Below, piece by piece: positions 17,445 through 25,838 of a DNA stretch of 37,598 nucleotides. The notes under the pieces are model-generated. The model made no database searches and had not been told where the DNA came from. It saw nothing but the letters and a program-made list of their open reading frames with translations. The stretch is from Chitinibacter sp. GC72. Its GTDB lineage: Bacteria > Pseudomonadota > Gammaproteobacteria > Burkholderiales > Chitinibacteraceae. The stretch lies in assembly GCF_009760905.1 (NCBI RefSeq), contig NZ_VIRW01000026.1:1-37598 (forward strand). The letters are read 5' to 3'. A program made the translations under genes and the position numbers. Within the stretch, counting starts at the first letter, position 1. Each line of letters begins with the position of its first letter.

Positions 17445-18298
17445 TGATAGAATTTTTACAAACAGAAATTGGCCTATTGGTTTTTACAGGCATAATTGGT
17501 TTATTTGTTGGCAGTTTTTTAAATGTCGTGATACACAGACTCCCAATTATGATGGAACGGGAATTTCGTGCTGAGTGCCACAGTTTTATAAAAAATACTG
17601 CAGAACCAAGCTGGGATGAGACTTATAATCTAGCGACGCCAAGATCGGCCTGCCCCAAATGTCAGCACCAGATTAGTGCCTTGGAAAATATCCCGGTCAT
17701 TAGTTGGCTGATACTTGGGGGCAAGTGCAGTAATTGCAAAGCCTCAATCAGCATAAGGTACCCACTGGTAGAACTGAGCACCTGTCTGATATCCATGGGT
17801 CTGGCTTGGCATTTTGGATATGGCCTGGCACTACTCGGAGCATTATTATTTGCTTGGGCATTGATTGCCTTGATTTTGATTGATGCCGACACTTGCCTAC
17901 TGCCAGACAGCATTACATTACCACTGGTATGGCTAGGCATTTTATTCAATACCCAAGGCGTCTATACCACTTTACCCAGCGCGGTATATGGCGCAGTCGC
18001 AGGCTACATGAGCCTTTGGAGCATATACTGGCTATTCAAGCTGGCAACAGGTAAAGAGGGCATGGGCTATGGCGACTTTAAGCTATTGGCCGCCCTTGGC
18101 GCATGGCTAGGCGCAGCTATGCTGCCCGCGATCATTTTACTGTCCTCTTTAAGTGGTGCAGTCATCGGTCTGGTTATGATTGCCGGTACCAAACGCGGCT
18201 GGAATAAACCCATGCCATTTGGCCCCTACCTTGGCATTGCGGGGCTTCTGGCGCTGATCTGGGGACAGGATTTAAGTCAGGCGCTGTACGGGCTCTGA
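17444..18298 (+). CDS. pilD: prepilin peptidase / N-methyltransferase PilD
   Basis: Bifunctional membrane aspartyl protease that cleaves and N-methylates prepilins; 284 residues with about seven helices. The cytoplasmic loop has the two zinc CxxC pairs (CPKC, CSNC). Catalytic aspartates are visible in LIDADTCLLPD and in the GYGDFKLLAALGAW motif. The N-terminal GSFLNVVIHRLP segment is conserved in type 4 prepilin peptidases with the methylase domain. It is coupled to pilC by a one-base overlap, and coaE starts one base after its stop. It may also process type II secretion pseudopilins encoded elsewhere. Confidence 0.96.
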   Translation: MIEFLQTEIGLLVFTGIIGLFVGSFLNVVIHRLPIMMEREFRAECHSFIKNTAEPSWDETYNLATPRSACPKCQHQISALENIPVISWLILGGKCSNCKASISIRYPLVELSTCLISMGLAWHFGYGLALLGALLFAWALIALILIDADTCLLPDSITLPLVWLGILFNTQGVYTTLPSAVYGAVAGYMSLWSIYWLFKLATGKEGMGYGDFKLLAALGAWLGAAMLPAIILLSSLSGAVIGLVMIAGTKRGWNKPMPFGPYLGIAGLLALIWGQDLSQALYGL

Positions 18299-18299
18299 G

Positions 18300-18905
18300 A
18301 TGCGAGTCGTAGGTCTAACGGGTGGTATAGGCTCAGGAAAAAGTACCGTCGCAGAGTACTTCACGGCACACCAGATTCCGATTATTGACGCCGATCTGAT
18401 TGCCCATCAGTTGAGCGATTTGGTAGAAGTGAAAGAGGCGATTGTCAGCGTCTTTGGCACAAATAGCCTCGGGGCAGATGGCAATCTGAATCGTCGCTGG
18501 CTGCGTGAAGAAATTCACCAGCACGAATTACTCCGCCATGAACTTGAGCAGATTTTTCACACCCGTATTATTGCACAATGCAAAAGCCAGATTCAGGCCA
18601 ACGCTGGAGCGGCATACACTATCCTGATGGTGCCATTACTACTGGAGAAGCCTGAATTTAAAGCGCTCTGCAGCAACATCATTGCGATTGAATCCGCAGA
18701 AGAATTGCGCATCAATCGGGTAATGCAACGCAGTGGTTTGGCGCGCGAAAGCGTTGTAGCAATCATAAATAATCAATACTCTGATGCACAACGCCGACAA
18801 GAAGCTGACTTCTTGATTTACAATGACCGGACATTAGGCACACTCAGCAAGCAGGTTGATCACATTGATCAGCAACTGCGTCTTTTGCACCCAGTGCGCA
18901 ATTAG
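18300..18905 (+). CDS. coaE: dephospho-CoA kinase
   Basis: Last step of coenzyme A synthesis, phosphorylating the 3'-hydroxyl of dephospho-CoA. It has 201 residues with P-loop GGIGSGKST at about 8-16 and DADLIAHQL as the substrate-binding motif. The lid segment contains RVMQRSGL. It is expressed from within the pilBCD run (one-base gap after pilD), a gene order shared with many beta- and gammaproteobacteria. Confidence 0.96.
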   Translation: MRVVGLTGGIGSGKSTVAEYFTAHQIPIIDADLIAHQLSDLVEVKEAIVSVFGTNSLGADGNLNRRWLREEIHQHELLRHELEQIFHTRIIAQCKSQIQANAGAAYTILMVPLLLEKPEFKALCSNIIAIESAEELRINRVMQRSGLARESVVAIINNQYSDAQRRQEADFLIYNDRTLGTLSKQVDHIDQQLRLLHPVRN

Positions 18906-18940
18906 CGCCACATAATGATTTCTTGACTAGGCCTTGCATT

Positions 18941-19699
18941 GTGATTAGCTATGAATTTCCAATTAATGAGCGTATCCGGACTTTATTGCGCCTGGAGGAG
19001 CTTTATATTCGAACTTCGAAGCTGGTCAATCGTGAAGAAGCGCTTGATCATCACATGGCCTTGCTGGGTATTTTTGAAATCATGGAAGTGGCGAGCCGGG
19101 CTGATCTCAAATCCGATTTGCTACAAGAACTGGAGCGGCAACGCCAGACTTTGGTCGGGCTGCGCAACAACCCGCATATTTCGGAAGATGCGCTTGATCT
19201 GGTGTTAAATGAAATTGAAAGCACGCACACACGCTTACTGGAAATGACCGGTAAGTTTGGTCAATATCTGCGTGAAAATGAATGGTTAATGGCCATTAAA
19301 CAGCGGGTTTCTATCCCTGGTGGCGTGTGTGAATTTGACTTGCCGTCATACCATTATTGGCGCAAACAGTCTCCCGAGCGACGGCGCGCAGACCTAGAGC
19401 GCTGGCTGACCCCACTACTGCCGATCAAGCACGGGCTAGACATTGTCCTTAAATTATTACGCGACTCAGCCAAAAGCAGTCACTACACCGCCAAGCAAGG
19501 TTGCTTCCAGCAAATGTCCGGCGGCAAAGTAGTGCAAATGCTCAAGGTCACTCTGCCTGATGATATGCCGGCGGTACCGGAGCTCTCCGCCAACCGCTAT
19601 GCGATCAATATCCGCTTCATTGTGCCATCAACAAGTGGCGAACGCGCCAAAGTGATCGAAAGCGACCTGGATTTTACCCTTAGCTATTGCAATCTATGA
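18941..19699 (+). CDS. zapD: cell division protein ZapD (FtsZ-bundling)
   Basis: ZapD/YacF (DUF1342) protein that cross-links FtsZ filaments at the division septum; 252 residues. It aligns by eye with E. coli Zap[15 protein letters not shown] near the N-terminus, [16 protein letters not shown] and [16 protein letters not shown] in the middle, and [11 protein letters not shown] near the end. The frame is open from TTG 18923, but GTG 18941 yields the family start ([14 protein letters not shown]) with AGG 9 bases upstream. Its stop overlaps the yacG start by four bases (ATGA). Confidence 0.92.
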   Translation: MISYEFPINERIRTLLRLEELYIRTSKLVNREEALDHHMALLGIFEIMEVASRADLKSDLLQELERQRQTLVGLRNNPHISEDALDLVLNEIESTHTRLLEMTGKFGQYLRENEWLMAIKQRVSIPGGVCEFDLPSYHYWRKQSPERRRADLERWLTPLLPIKHGLDIVLKLLRDSAKSSHYTAKQGCFQQMSGGKVVQMLKVTLPDDMPAVPELSANRYAINIRFIVPSTSGERAKVIESDLDFTLSYCNL

Positions 19700-19902
19700 G
19701 CACCAACAACCCAAAGGCACCAGAAGTAAAGTGTCCAACTTGTGGTCAACTCTCACCCTATTCACCGCAAAACGCATTCCGTCCATTCTGCTCGGAGCGT
19801 TGCAAATTGATCGATTTGGGTGAATGGGCTAGCGAGTCGTATCGTATTCCAGACAATAGTCAAAGCCCTACCTGCGCTGATGATGGCAGCTTGCTGCAGT
19901 AA
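19696..19902 (+). CDS. yacG: DNA gyrase inhibitor YacG (zinc-binding)
   Basis: Small zinc protein of 68 residues with Cys13-x2-Cys16 and Cys32-x3-Cys36 (CPTC and CSERC), followed by the conserved [16 protein letters not shown]. In E. coli YacG binds GyrB and blocks supercoiling. The ATG overlaps the zapD stop (ATGA), and coaE-zapD-yacG is the same trio as in E. coli. About 235 bases without a gene follow before olsB; they hold only a weak 4-bp hairpin near 20040. Confidence 0.93.
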   Translation: MSTNNPKAPEVKCPTCGQLSPYSPQNAFRPFCSERCKLIDLGEWASESYRIPDNSQSPTCADDGSLLQ

Positions 19903-20138
19903 CTGCGCTTCACTTCATACTTCACCACAGATACCCAGCTTAGTATTTAACCAGAACGCTCAATCAGGATTGCCTACAGAGCAATACCCCCTCAAACAAC
20001 AAGCATCGCTGCGCTCTATCAGTCAGCTCATTAATTGCTGTCCGCCTGTCGGCGACTGAAATCTTTTCATCACAGCAAATTAATCGCATCGTCACACTGC
20101 ACAAGTAACTTGTGGTCACTCATCTGGAGGACACATCA

Positions 20139-20888
20139 ATGCAGCTTGACCACCATCATTACAAGCAACGCGATAATAAATCCATCACAGTGACACTGGC
20201 CAATAACAACGATCAGGTTCGTGCTGCGCAAGCACTCCGTTATCGTGTTTTCGCCGAAGAAATGCAGGCACGACTGAATACCAAAGAACCCGGCATCGAT
20301 CAGGACTTGTTTGATGCATATTGCGACCACTTGATTGCACAAGATGAACAGACGGGCGAAGTCATCGGCACCTATCGTATCTTGCCCCCGCATCAGGCGC
20401 GCAAAGTAGGCAGTTACTATTCGGACACTGAATTTGATTTAACACGCCTGCAGCACATCCGCACCCAGCTGGTTGAGCTGGGACGTACCTGCGTGCACCC
20501 CCAATACCGCAATGGTGGCACGATTGCGATGCTGTGGGCGGCTTTAACGCAATATATGCTGCGTCACAATTATCAATACATGATGGGGTGTGCCTCGGTA
20601 CCACTCAGCGATGGCGGTCATACGGCGGCTAGCCTGTACCGTAAAATGGCCACTGAATCGATGGCTCCAATAGAATGGCGCGTTTTTCCCCGCTGCCCAC
20701 TGCCAATGACCTCGTTCGACACCAAACTCGATATTGCCACCCCTGCGCTCATCAAAGGCTATTTGCGTGCCGGTGCCATGGTGTGCGGCGAGCCTGCGTG
20801 GGACCCGGACTTCAACACGGCTGACTTTTTGATGCTCTTGCCAACGCAATGCATCAATAAGCGCTATGCAAGTCATTTTAAGCGCTGA
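20139..20888 (+). CDS. olsB: L-ornithine N-alpha-acyltransferase OlsB (GNAT)
   Basis: GNAT-fold acyltransferase of 249 residues (Acetyltransf_5/OlsB type). It would attach a 3-hydroxyacyl chain from acyl-ACP to the alpha-amine of ornithine, giving lyso-ornithine lipid. Family patterns visible are ALRYRVFAEEM near residue 30, ELGRTCVHPQYRNGGTIAMLW near 115-135, and a C-terminal CGEPAWDPDFNTADFL. A strong GGAGG lies 8 bases before ATG 20139. Its partner olsA follows 54 bases later, which supports the pathway call. A homoserine-lactone or hemolysin-like GNAT is the less likely alternative. Confidence 0.8.
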   Translation: MQLDHHHYKQRDNKSITVTLANNNDQVRAAQALRYRVFAEEMQARLNTKEPGIDQDLFDAYCDHLIAQDEQTGEVIGTYRILPPHQARKVGSYYSDTEFDLTRLQHIRTQLVELGRTCVHPQYRNGGTIAMLWAALTQYMLRHNYQYMMGCASVPLSDGGHTAASLYRKMATESMAPIEWRVFPRCPLPMTSFDTKLDIATPALIKGYLRAGAMVCGEPAWDPDFNTADFLMLLPTQCINKRYASHFKR

Positions 20889-20942
20889 TTTGGCAGGAAA
20901 AACTAGGTAAAATTGGGATATATTTTGAATGGAATCAGGCCT

Positions 20943-21755
20943 ATGTCATTGCGTAGCATTCAACGCGCTCTACAGCTAACAGCACACATTAGCATTGGCT
21001 TATGCCTGATTCGCTTTGCCTTCCCTAGAAAAACACCCCAGCAAAAGGCAGAAATCACCAGAAGATGGTCAGGGGAACTTGCAAATATCCTGAATATTCA
21101 AATTATCAGTAGCGGACCCAGACCAGAACTAACTCCAAAAAATCAGATGTGTTTAGCCAATCACATTTCATGGTTTGATATTTTTGCTTTAAATGCCATC
21201 TTCAACTCGCGGTTTATCGCCAAAGCCGACGTAGCGCATTGGCCTGTCGTTGGCTCTCTCTGTAAAGGAGCCGGAACTTTTTTCATTAACCGCGAAAAGA
21301 TCAAAGACACCAAGCGCATCAACGACTCGATTACTCAGTCACTTAAGCAAGGGGAGTGTATTACCTTTTTTCCGGAAGGAACCACTAGCAATGGCGTAGA
21401 GATAAAGCCGCTGAAAACTTCTTTACTGCAATCGATAGTTGAAAGCCAAGGCCTGATCCAGCCTATTTATATCAACTACCGCAAGACCTGTGGCGCACAT
21501 TGTCAGGAAGCCGCCTATGTTGATGACATCAGCTTCGGGCAATCCTTGGCAGCTTTACTTAAAGCCGACGGCATCAGTGTTCATGTGCATTTTCTCGATA
21601 CCATTCGTACCGACGGACAAAATCGCGCACAACTTAGCACACAAGTGCAAACTGCCCTAAACTACGCGCACCAAAATTTCATGCGCCAACTTGCTGATAA
21701 GCGTGTGCCGCCTCAACAGCAAATATCTGCCGATCTTCCAGCCGCAACGCAGTAA
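20943..21755 (+). CDS. olsA: lyso-ornithine lipid O-acyltransferase OlsA (PlsC family)
   Basis: PlsC/LPLAT acyltransferase, 270 residues. The HX4D catalytic motif is NHISWFD. The substrate motif FPEGTTSNG follows, with FINREKIKDTKR between them. A hydrophobic N-terminal segment suggests membrane attachment. Standing directly after olsB it most likely acylates lyso-ornithine lipid; a second 1-acyl-glycerol-3-phosphate acyltransferase is the alternative. ATG 20943 has GGA 9 bases upstream; an in-frame TTG at 20913 is not supported. The last 77 bases overlap the apaH 3' end on the other strand, and I see no strong terminator in between. Confidence 0.8.
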   Translation: MSLRSIQRALQLTAHISIGLCLIRFAFPRKTPQQKAEITRRWSGELANILNIQIISSGPRPELTPKNQMCLANHISWFDIFALNAIFNSRFIAKADVAHWPVVGSLCKGAGTFFINREKIKDTKRINDSITQSLKQGECITFFPEGTTSNGVEIKPLKTSLLQSIVESQGLIQPIYINYRKTCGAHCQEAAYVDDISFGQSLAALLKADGISVHVHFLDTIRTDGQNRAQLSTQVQTALNYAHQNFMRQLADKRVPPQQQISADLPAATQ

Positions 21756-22497
21756 GTGCGCCCCCCCAGATGCAACCCGCATCAAGGCAGGTGTAGTTTG
21801 CTGTCTGCTTCAACCCTAAGGCAGACCAATGCCCAAAAATAATCGGCGCATCAAAGCAATTCAAACCTGACTCAAACCAAGGGTGCAAATACTCTGGCGC
21901 GGAATCAAGCTCTCCTTTGAATTTGAAATCCAGCTTGCCCTGAGCGCAAAAGCGCATGCGGGTAAATGCATTCACCGTAAAGCGGAAAGACTCTTCAGCC
22001 GTGAGTGTCTCTTGCCATTGATTTGGTTTATTGCCAAACATGACAGCAAACCAGTGCACGCGGTCCTTACCTGCGTAGCGCTCACGCGCTTCATTAGCTA
22101 ACCGAAAGGCTTGCTGCTGACTCCAGCCTGGATAAACGCCAGCATGTACAATTGAAAAACCATCGACAATACGCATCAGCGGCTGCTGAATCAACCATTC
22201 GAGTAAAAGCTCGGCGTCACTTGCCTGCAGAATTTCAGCTACGGTATCGCCTGACTTTGCACTCGCAAAACCCAACCATACCGCAAGCAAAAAGAGATCA
22301 TGATTGCCCAAGACAATATCAACATTACTGCGGTGCTGATAAACCCAGCGTAATACTGCCAGCGAAGCAGGCCCGCGGTTAACAAGGTCACCCAGTAATA
22401 TCAAACGATCTATTCCGGGCTTGAATTGTATGCATTCCAACAACGCCATAAATTCATCCATACAGCCCTGAATATCACCCACCACATACTTCGCCAT
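21679..22497 (-). CDS. apaH: bis(5'-nucleosyl)-tetraphosphatase, symmetrical (ApaH)
   Basis: Metallophosphatase that hydrolyses Ap4A to two ADP and removes Np4 caps from RNA. The 272-residue protein carries all metal-site motifs: GDIQGC near residue 7, GDLVNRGP near 36, GNHD near 64, and HAGVYPGW near 117; FGHWSALG follows in the C-terminal half. AGGTGAG precedes ATG 22497. The C-terminal coding end overlaps olsA tail to tail. Upstream lies the rplQ terminator, so apaH probably has its own promoter, which I could not identify. Confidence 0.95.
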   Translation of the reverse strand: MAKYVVGDIQGCMDEFMALLECIQFKPGIDRLILLGDLVNRGPASLAVLRWVYQHRSNVDIVLGNHDLFLLAVWLGFASAKSGDTVAEILQASDAELLLEWLIQQPLMRIVDGFSIVHAGVYPGWSQQQAFRLANEARERYAGKDRVHWFAVMFGNKPNQWQETLTAEESFRFTVNAFTRMRFCAQGKLDFKFKGELDSAPEYLHPWFESGLNCFDAPIIFGHWSALGLKQTANYTCLDAGCIWGGALTALRLEDRQIFAVEAAHAYQQVGA

Positions 22498-22533
22498 CAG
22501 TTCTCACCTTGTGCTTAACCCAAAATGCCAGGC

Positions 22534-22567
22534 AAAAAAAAACCGACCAAAGGCCGGTTTTTTATTT
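22534..22567. terminator. terminator after rplQ, bidirectional in form
   Basis: ACCG and CGGT arms with an inner CC-AAA-GG form the hairpin. Nine A's lie on the left and six T's on the right, so both strands have a U-tract. It should end the alpha operon on the minus strand and could stop plus-strand transcripts that have run past olsA. Confidence 0.85.
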
Positions 22568-22578
22568 CTAGCAACAAA

Positions 22579-22959
22579 TTACTCTGCTGCTTCAACTTCT
22601 TCTGGACGATCAACGAGCTCAACGTATGCCATTGGCGCATTGTCACCGACACGGAAGCCGCATTTCAGAATACGCAAATAACCGCCATTGCGGGCAGAGT
22701 AGCGTGGTCCCAAAACGTCAAACAACTTAACTACGATATCACGATCACGTGTACGAGAAAAGGCCAGACGGCGATTAGCCAATGATGGTTTTTTACCCAA
22801 AGTGATCAGTGGTTCCGCTACACGGCGAAGTTCTTTCGCTTTTGGCAGAGTAGTTTTAATTACTTCATGCTTCAACAAGGCATTCGCCAAGTTACGAAGC
22901 ATCGCAAGACGATGACTTGTCGTACGATTTAATTTACGATTAGAAAGACGATGACGCAT
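22579..22959 (-). CDS. rplQ: 50S ribosomal protein L17
   Basis: L17, 126 residues, beginning [17 protein letters not shown] and ending with the acidic tail EEVEAAE. It is the last gene of the alpha operon, 26 bases after rpoA and just before the terminator at 22534-22567. Confidence 0.97.
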   Translation of the reverse strand: MRHRLSNRKLNRTTSHRLAMLRNLANALLKHEVIKTTLPKAKELRRVAEPLITLGKKPSLANRRLAFSRTRDRDIVVKLFDVLGPRYSARNGGYLRILKCGFRVGDNAPMAYVELVDRPEEVEAAE

Positions 22960-22985
22960 TTGTCAATTCCTTTGCTAGTACCAGC

Positions 22986-23969
22986 TTAAGGCTTATCCAA
23001 GCCAGCTGGAGGCCAGTTTTCAAGGCGCATGCCAAGGCTAAGCCCTTTCGAAGCAAGCACTTCCTTGATCTCATTGAGTGATTTACGACCCAGATTTGGT
23101 GCTTTAAGCAACTCAGTCTCGGTACGTTGAATCAGGTCACCGATATAGTAAATGTTTTCCGCTTTCAGACAGTTAGCAGAGCGAACAGTCAACTCAAGAT
23201 CATCTACCGGACGAAGCAGGATAGGATCAATTGTTACTTGTGGCTCAACCACTTTCTCTTCTTGCGTACCTTCCAGATCGGCAAAAACACCAAGCTGGTC
23301 GATCAACATGCGTGCGGCTTGACGAACTGCTTCATCAGGCTCAATCACACCATTGGTTTCAATATCGATAATCAAGCGATCAAGATCAGTGCGCTGTTCT
23401 ACACGAGCACTTTCTACTTGGTAGCTAACACGGATAATCGGGCTGAACGAAGCGTCCAGAATGATCGTCCCAATGGAACGACCTTCTTCCTTGTTTACAC
23501 GTGAAGGGCCAGGCTGATAGCCACGACCTTTTTCCACGGTAATATCCATACTCAACTTACCGCCAGCAGACAGATGTGCAATCACATGATCCGGATTAAT
23601 TACCTCAACATCATGTGGCAACTGAATGTCGGAAGCCTTGACGACACCCTCACCCTCTTTGGAGAGAGTAAGCGTGACAGAGTCCCGACCATGCAGCTTC
23701 AGCACAACGCCTTTGAGGTTTAACAGGATATCGACAACGTCTTCCTGCACGCCATCCAACGCGGAATATTCGTGCACAACACCATCAATTTTGACTTCAG
23801 TCGGCGCAAAACCCACCATTGAAGACAATAAAATTCGGCGCAGTGCATTACCGAGAGTATGGCCATAACCGCGCTCAAACGGCTCCATAACGACTTTCGC
23901 GTGAGCTTGAGCCAGAGCTTGCACATCGATGATGCGCGGTTTGAGCAACTCGTTTGCATTGATTTGCAT
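22986..23969 (-). CDS. rpoA: RNA polymerase alpha subunit
   Basis: Alpha subunit, 327 residues. The N-terminal assembly domain covers about 1-235 ([17 protein letters not shown] near 35-50). After a flexible linker, the C-terminal domain (about 250-315) contains [15 protein letters not shown], whose arginine corresponds to R265, the UP-element contact. The helix-hairpin-helix segment [12 protein letters not shown] is intact. It is flanked by rpsD and rplQ as in other proteobacteria. Confidence 0.98.
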   Translation of the reverse strand: MQINANELLKPRIIDVQALAQAHAKVVMEPFERGYGHTLGNALRRILLSSMVGFAPTEVKIDGVVHEYSALDGVQEDVVDILLNLKGVVLKLHGRDSVTLTLSKEGEGVVKASDIQLPHDVEVINPDHVIAHLSAGGKLSMDITVEKGRGYQPGPSRVNKEEGRSIGTIILDASFSPIIRVSYQVESARVEQRTDLDRLIIDIETNGVIEPDEAVRQAARMLIDQLGVFADLEGTQEEKVVEPQVTIDPILLRPVDDLELTVRSANCLKAENIYYIGDLIQRTETELLKAPNLGRKSLNEIKEVLASKGLSLGMRLENWPPAGLDKP

Positions 23970-24002
23970 AAGTCAGTATCCCTTGCCAACCGGTTCAGGT
24001 TA

Positions 24003-24626
24003 TTACTTGGAGTAGAATTCAACAACTAACGATTCATTGATATCGCTAGACAGATCTGAACGCTCTGGCATGTTTTTAAACACACCTTCCATTTTTTTAG
24101 AATCAACCTGTACCCAGCTTGGGAAGCCAATGCCTTCAGCCAAGCTCAAAGCTTCCTGAATACGTACTTGCTTCTTAGCTTTTTCACGTACTGCAACAAC
24201 ATCACCCGCTTTCACTTGGAAAGAAGGAATGTTCACAACGTTGCCATTGACAGTGATTGCCTTGTGGGAAACGAGTTGACGAGATTCGGAACGAGTAGAA
24301 CCGTATCCCATGCGATATACAACGTTATCCAGACGCGACTCAAGCAGTTTCAACAGGTTTTCACCAGTTGAACCTTTGCGACGAGCAGCTTCTTCAAAAT
24401 AACGACGGAACTGACGTTCCAAAACGCCGTAAATGCGACGGATTTTTTGCTTTTCACGCAAGTGAACGCCGTAATCCGACAGACGCGTATTCTTTTTAGC
24501 GCCATGCTGGCCTGGGGCTTGTTCCAGCTTGCACTTGCTGTCGAGCGAACGACGTGCGCTTTTCAAGAACAGATCCGTGCCTTCGCGGCGTGCAAGTTTG
24601 CACTTGGGTCCAATATAACGAGCCAT
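24003..24626 (-). CDS. rpsD: 30S ribosomal protein S4
   Basis: S4, 207 residues. The N-terminal segment [20 protein letters not shown] keeps two cysteines but not the four-cysteine zinc site. The S4 RNA-binding domain lies at about 97-160 ([21 protein letters not shown] region). In E. coli S4 primes 30S assembly and represses the alpha operon, so it may regulate the leader described at 25426-25697. It starts 14 bases after rpsK. Confidence 0.97.
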   Translation of the reverse strand: MARYIGPKCKLARREGTDLFLKSARRSLDSKCKLEQAPGQHGAKKNTRLSDYGVHLREKQKIRRIYGVLERQFRRYFEEAARRKGSTGENLLKLLESRLDNVVYRMGYGSTRSESRQLVSHKAITVNGNVVNIPSFQVKAGDVVAVREKAKKQVRIQEALSLAEGIGFPSWVQVDSKKMEGVFKNMPERSDLSSDINESLVVEFYSK

Positions 24627-24640
24627 TTCTTACTCCAGAA

Positions 24641-25033
24641 TTAGATACGACGCTTTTTCGCAGGACGGCAGCCGTTGTGCGGAACAGGCGTCACATCCGA
24701 GATACTGGTGATCTTGAAGCCCAGCGCGTTCAGAGCACGCACTGAAGATTCACGACCAGGGCCCGGACCCTTGATGCGTACTTCTAGGTTTTTAACACCA
24801 TATTCTTGGGCAACTTTACCAGCCGCTTCTGCTGCAACCTGTGCAGCAAAAGGTGTACTTTTACGAGAGCCCTTGAAACCAGCACCGCCCGAGGTAGCCC
24901 AAGATAAAGCATTGCCTTGGCGATCGGTGATGGTAATGATCGTGTTGTTGAAAGAAGCGTGAACGTGCACGATCCCTTCCGACACGCTCTTTTTGACTTT
25001 CTTACGTACACGAGCTGTGTTTGCTTTAGCCAT
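24641..25033 (-). CDS. rpsK: 30S ribosomal protein S11
   Basis: S11, 130 residues, with the central [18 protein letters not shown] and the C-terminal [16 protein letters not shown], which lies near the mRNA exit path. It starts 15 bases after rpsM in the standard alpha order. Confidence 0.97.
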   Translation of the reverse strand: MAKANTARVRKKVKKSVSEGIVHVHASFNNTIITITDRQGNALSWATSGGAGFKGSRKSTPFAAQVAAEAAGKVAQEYGVKNLEVRIKGPGPGRESSVRALNALGFKITSISDVTPVPHNGCRPAKKRRI

Positions 25034-25048
25034 AATTTATGTCCTTAA

Positions 25049-25411
25049 TTACTTCTTGCCAGCGATAGACTTACGTGGACCCTTGCGAGTACGCGCATTT
25101 GTCTTGGTACGCTGACCGCGAACTGGCAGGCCTTTGCGGTGACGGAAACCACGATAGCAGCCAAGATCCATAAGACGCTTGATGCTCATAGTTACCTCAC
25201 GACGCAGATCACCTTCAATAGTGAATTTGCCTACTTCGTCACGTAGTTTTTCAAGTTCAACATCACTGAGATCTTTTACTTTCTTGCTAGGCTCAATTGC
25301 AGTAATGGCACAAATCGCTTTAGCGCGAGTTTGTCCAATACCGTAAATAGCCTGAAGACCGATCACAGTATGCTGATGATTAGGTATGTTAACCCCAGCA
25401 ATACGGGCCAT
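25049..25411 (-). CDS. rpsM: 30S ribosomal protein S13
   Basis: S13, 120 residues, starting [13 protein letters not shown] and ending in the basic tail [13 protein letters not shown] that reaches the P-site tRNA. A GGGGTAAG ribosome site precedes the ATG. A 7-bp hairpin (25426-25448) stands immediately upstream, between rpmJ and this gene. Confidence 0.97.
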   Translation of the reverse strand: MARIAGVNIPNHQHTVIGLQAIYGIGQTRAKAICAITAIEPSKKVKDLSDVELEKLRDEVGKFTIEGDLRREVTMSIKRLMDLGCYRGFRHRKGLPVRGQRTKTNARTRKGPRKSIAGKK

Positions 25412-25425
25412 ACTTCTTACCCCAG

Positions 25426-25448
25426 GTTAAAAAGTGGTGGATTTTAAC
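25426..25448 (-). promoter_or_regulatory. hairpin before the rpsM ribosome site
   Basis: On the minus strand GTTAAAA (25442-25448) pairs with TTTTAAC (25426-25432) around a 9-base loop. The rpsM ribosome site follows directly. Its place at the entrance of rpsM matches where S4 represses the alpha operon in E. coli, but the sequence itself does not resemble the E. coli pseudoknot. A regulatory role is inferred. Confidence 0.35.
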
Positions 25449-25469
25449 ACCAATAGCCGATTGACTCAA

Positions 25470-25583
25470 TCAGCCTTGACGCTGCTTGTGCCGTGGGTCA
25501 GTACAAATTACGCGCACAACACGGTTGCGACGAATAATTTTGCAGTTACGGCAGATTTTCTTGACCGATGCTTGAACTCTCAT
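25470..25583 (-). CDS. rpmJ: 50S ribosomal protein L36
   Basis: L36, 37 codons plus TGA. The translation begins [17 protein letters not shown] and ends DPRHKQRQG. The zinc ligands Cys11, Cys14, Cys27 and His32 are all present, so this is the zinc-binding (C+) form, and I see no C- paralogue in the window. AAAGGAT lies 7 bases before the ATG. It is 58 bases before rpsM and heads the alpha block here, since secY ends at a terminator 185 bases upstream. Confidence 0.95.
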   Translation of the reverse strand: MRVQASVKKICRNCKIIRRNRVVRVICTDPRHKQRQG

Positions 25584-25629
25584 GGTCTATCCTTTGAGAA
25601 CAAAGTAAAATCCCAGCCAACAAAAATTG

Positions 25630-25697
25630 ACCGGAATACGTTGCGACTACTGTTTTTGCAGACTGCACCAAAACAACCAGAGCACCCGAATTCCAGT
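25630..25697 (-). promoter_or_regulatory. candidate folded leader upstream of rpmJ
   Basis: On the minus strand ACTGGAAT (25690-25697) can pair with ATTCCGGT (25630-25637), seven Watson-Crick pairs and one G-U, closing about 50 bases. It lies between the putative promoter at 25708-25716 and the rpmJ ribosome site. A role in ribosomal-protein feedback is a guess. Confidence 0.3.
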
Positions 25698-25707
25698 AAA
25701 GCCCACG

Positions 25708-25716
25708 AATATAACA
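25708..25716 (-). promoter_or_regulatory. candidate extended -10 promoter for rpmJ and the alpha operon
   Basis: Minus-strand TGTTATATT gives a TGn extension and a -10 TATATT. The upstream T-rich run holds no clear -35 box. A promoter is expected here because a terminator stands between secY and rpmJ. Confidence 0.45.
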
Positions 25717-25767
25717 CATAAAGCTTCAACAAGAAAACAAAAACAGCAACCGCACGTCAGTTAAAAG

Positions 25768-25793
25768 AAAAGATCTTACGCATAAGATCTTTT
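25768..25793 (-). terminator. Rho-independent terminator after secY
   Basis: A perfect 11-bp stem (AAAAGATCTTA with TAAGATCTTTT) closes the 4-base loop TGCG. On the minus strand TTTTCTTTTAAC follows. It lies 45 bases after the secY stop and ends the spc block. Confidence 0.85.
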
Positions 25794-25838
25794 CCGAAGA
25801 TTTGAACGTAGATCTGAGGCCTGAAACCAAGCTATAGA

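Noticed and set aside
19820-20059. 79-codon plus-strand frame between yacG and olsB
   Set aside because: It starts inside yacG in another frame, lacks a ribosome site and has no recognisable domain.
20040-20063. hairpin GTCCGCC-TGTC-GGCGAC downstream of yacG
   Set aside because: A short bulged stem with only ATCTTTT after it; too weak to call a terminator.
25434-25721. 95-codon plus-strand frame across the rpmJ region
   Set aside because: Minus-strand rpmJ explains the coding signal; the plus-strand translation has no family features.
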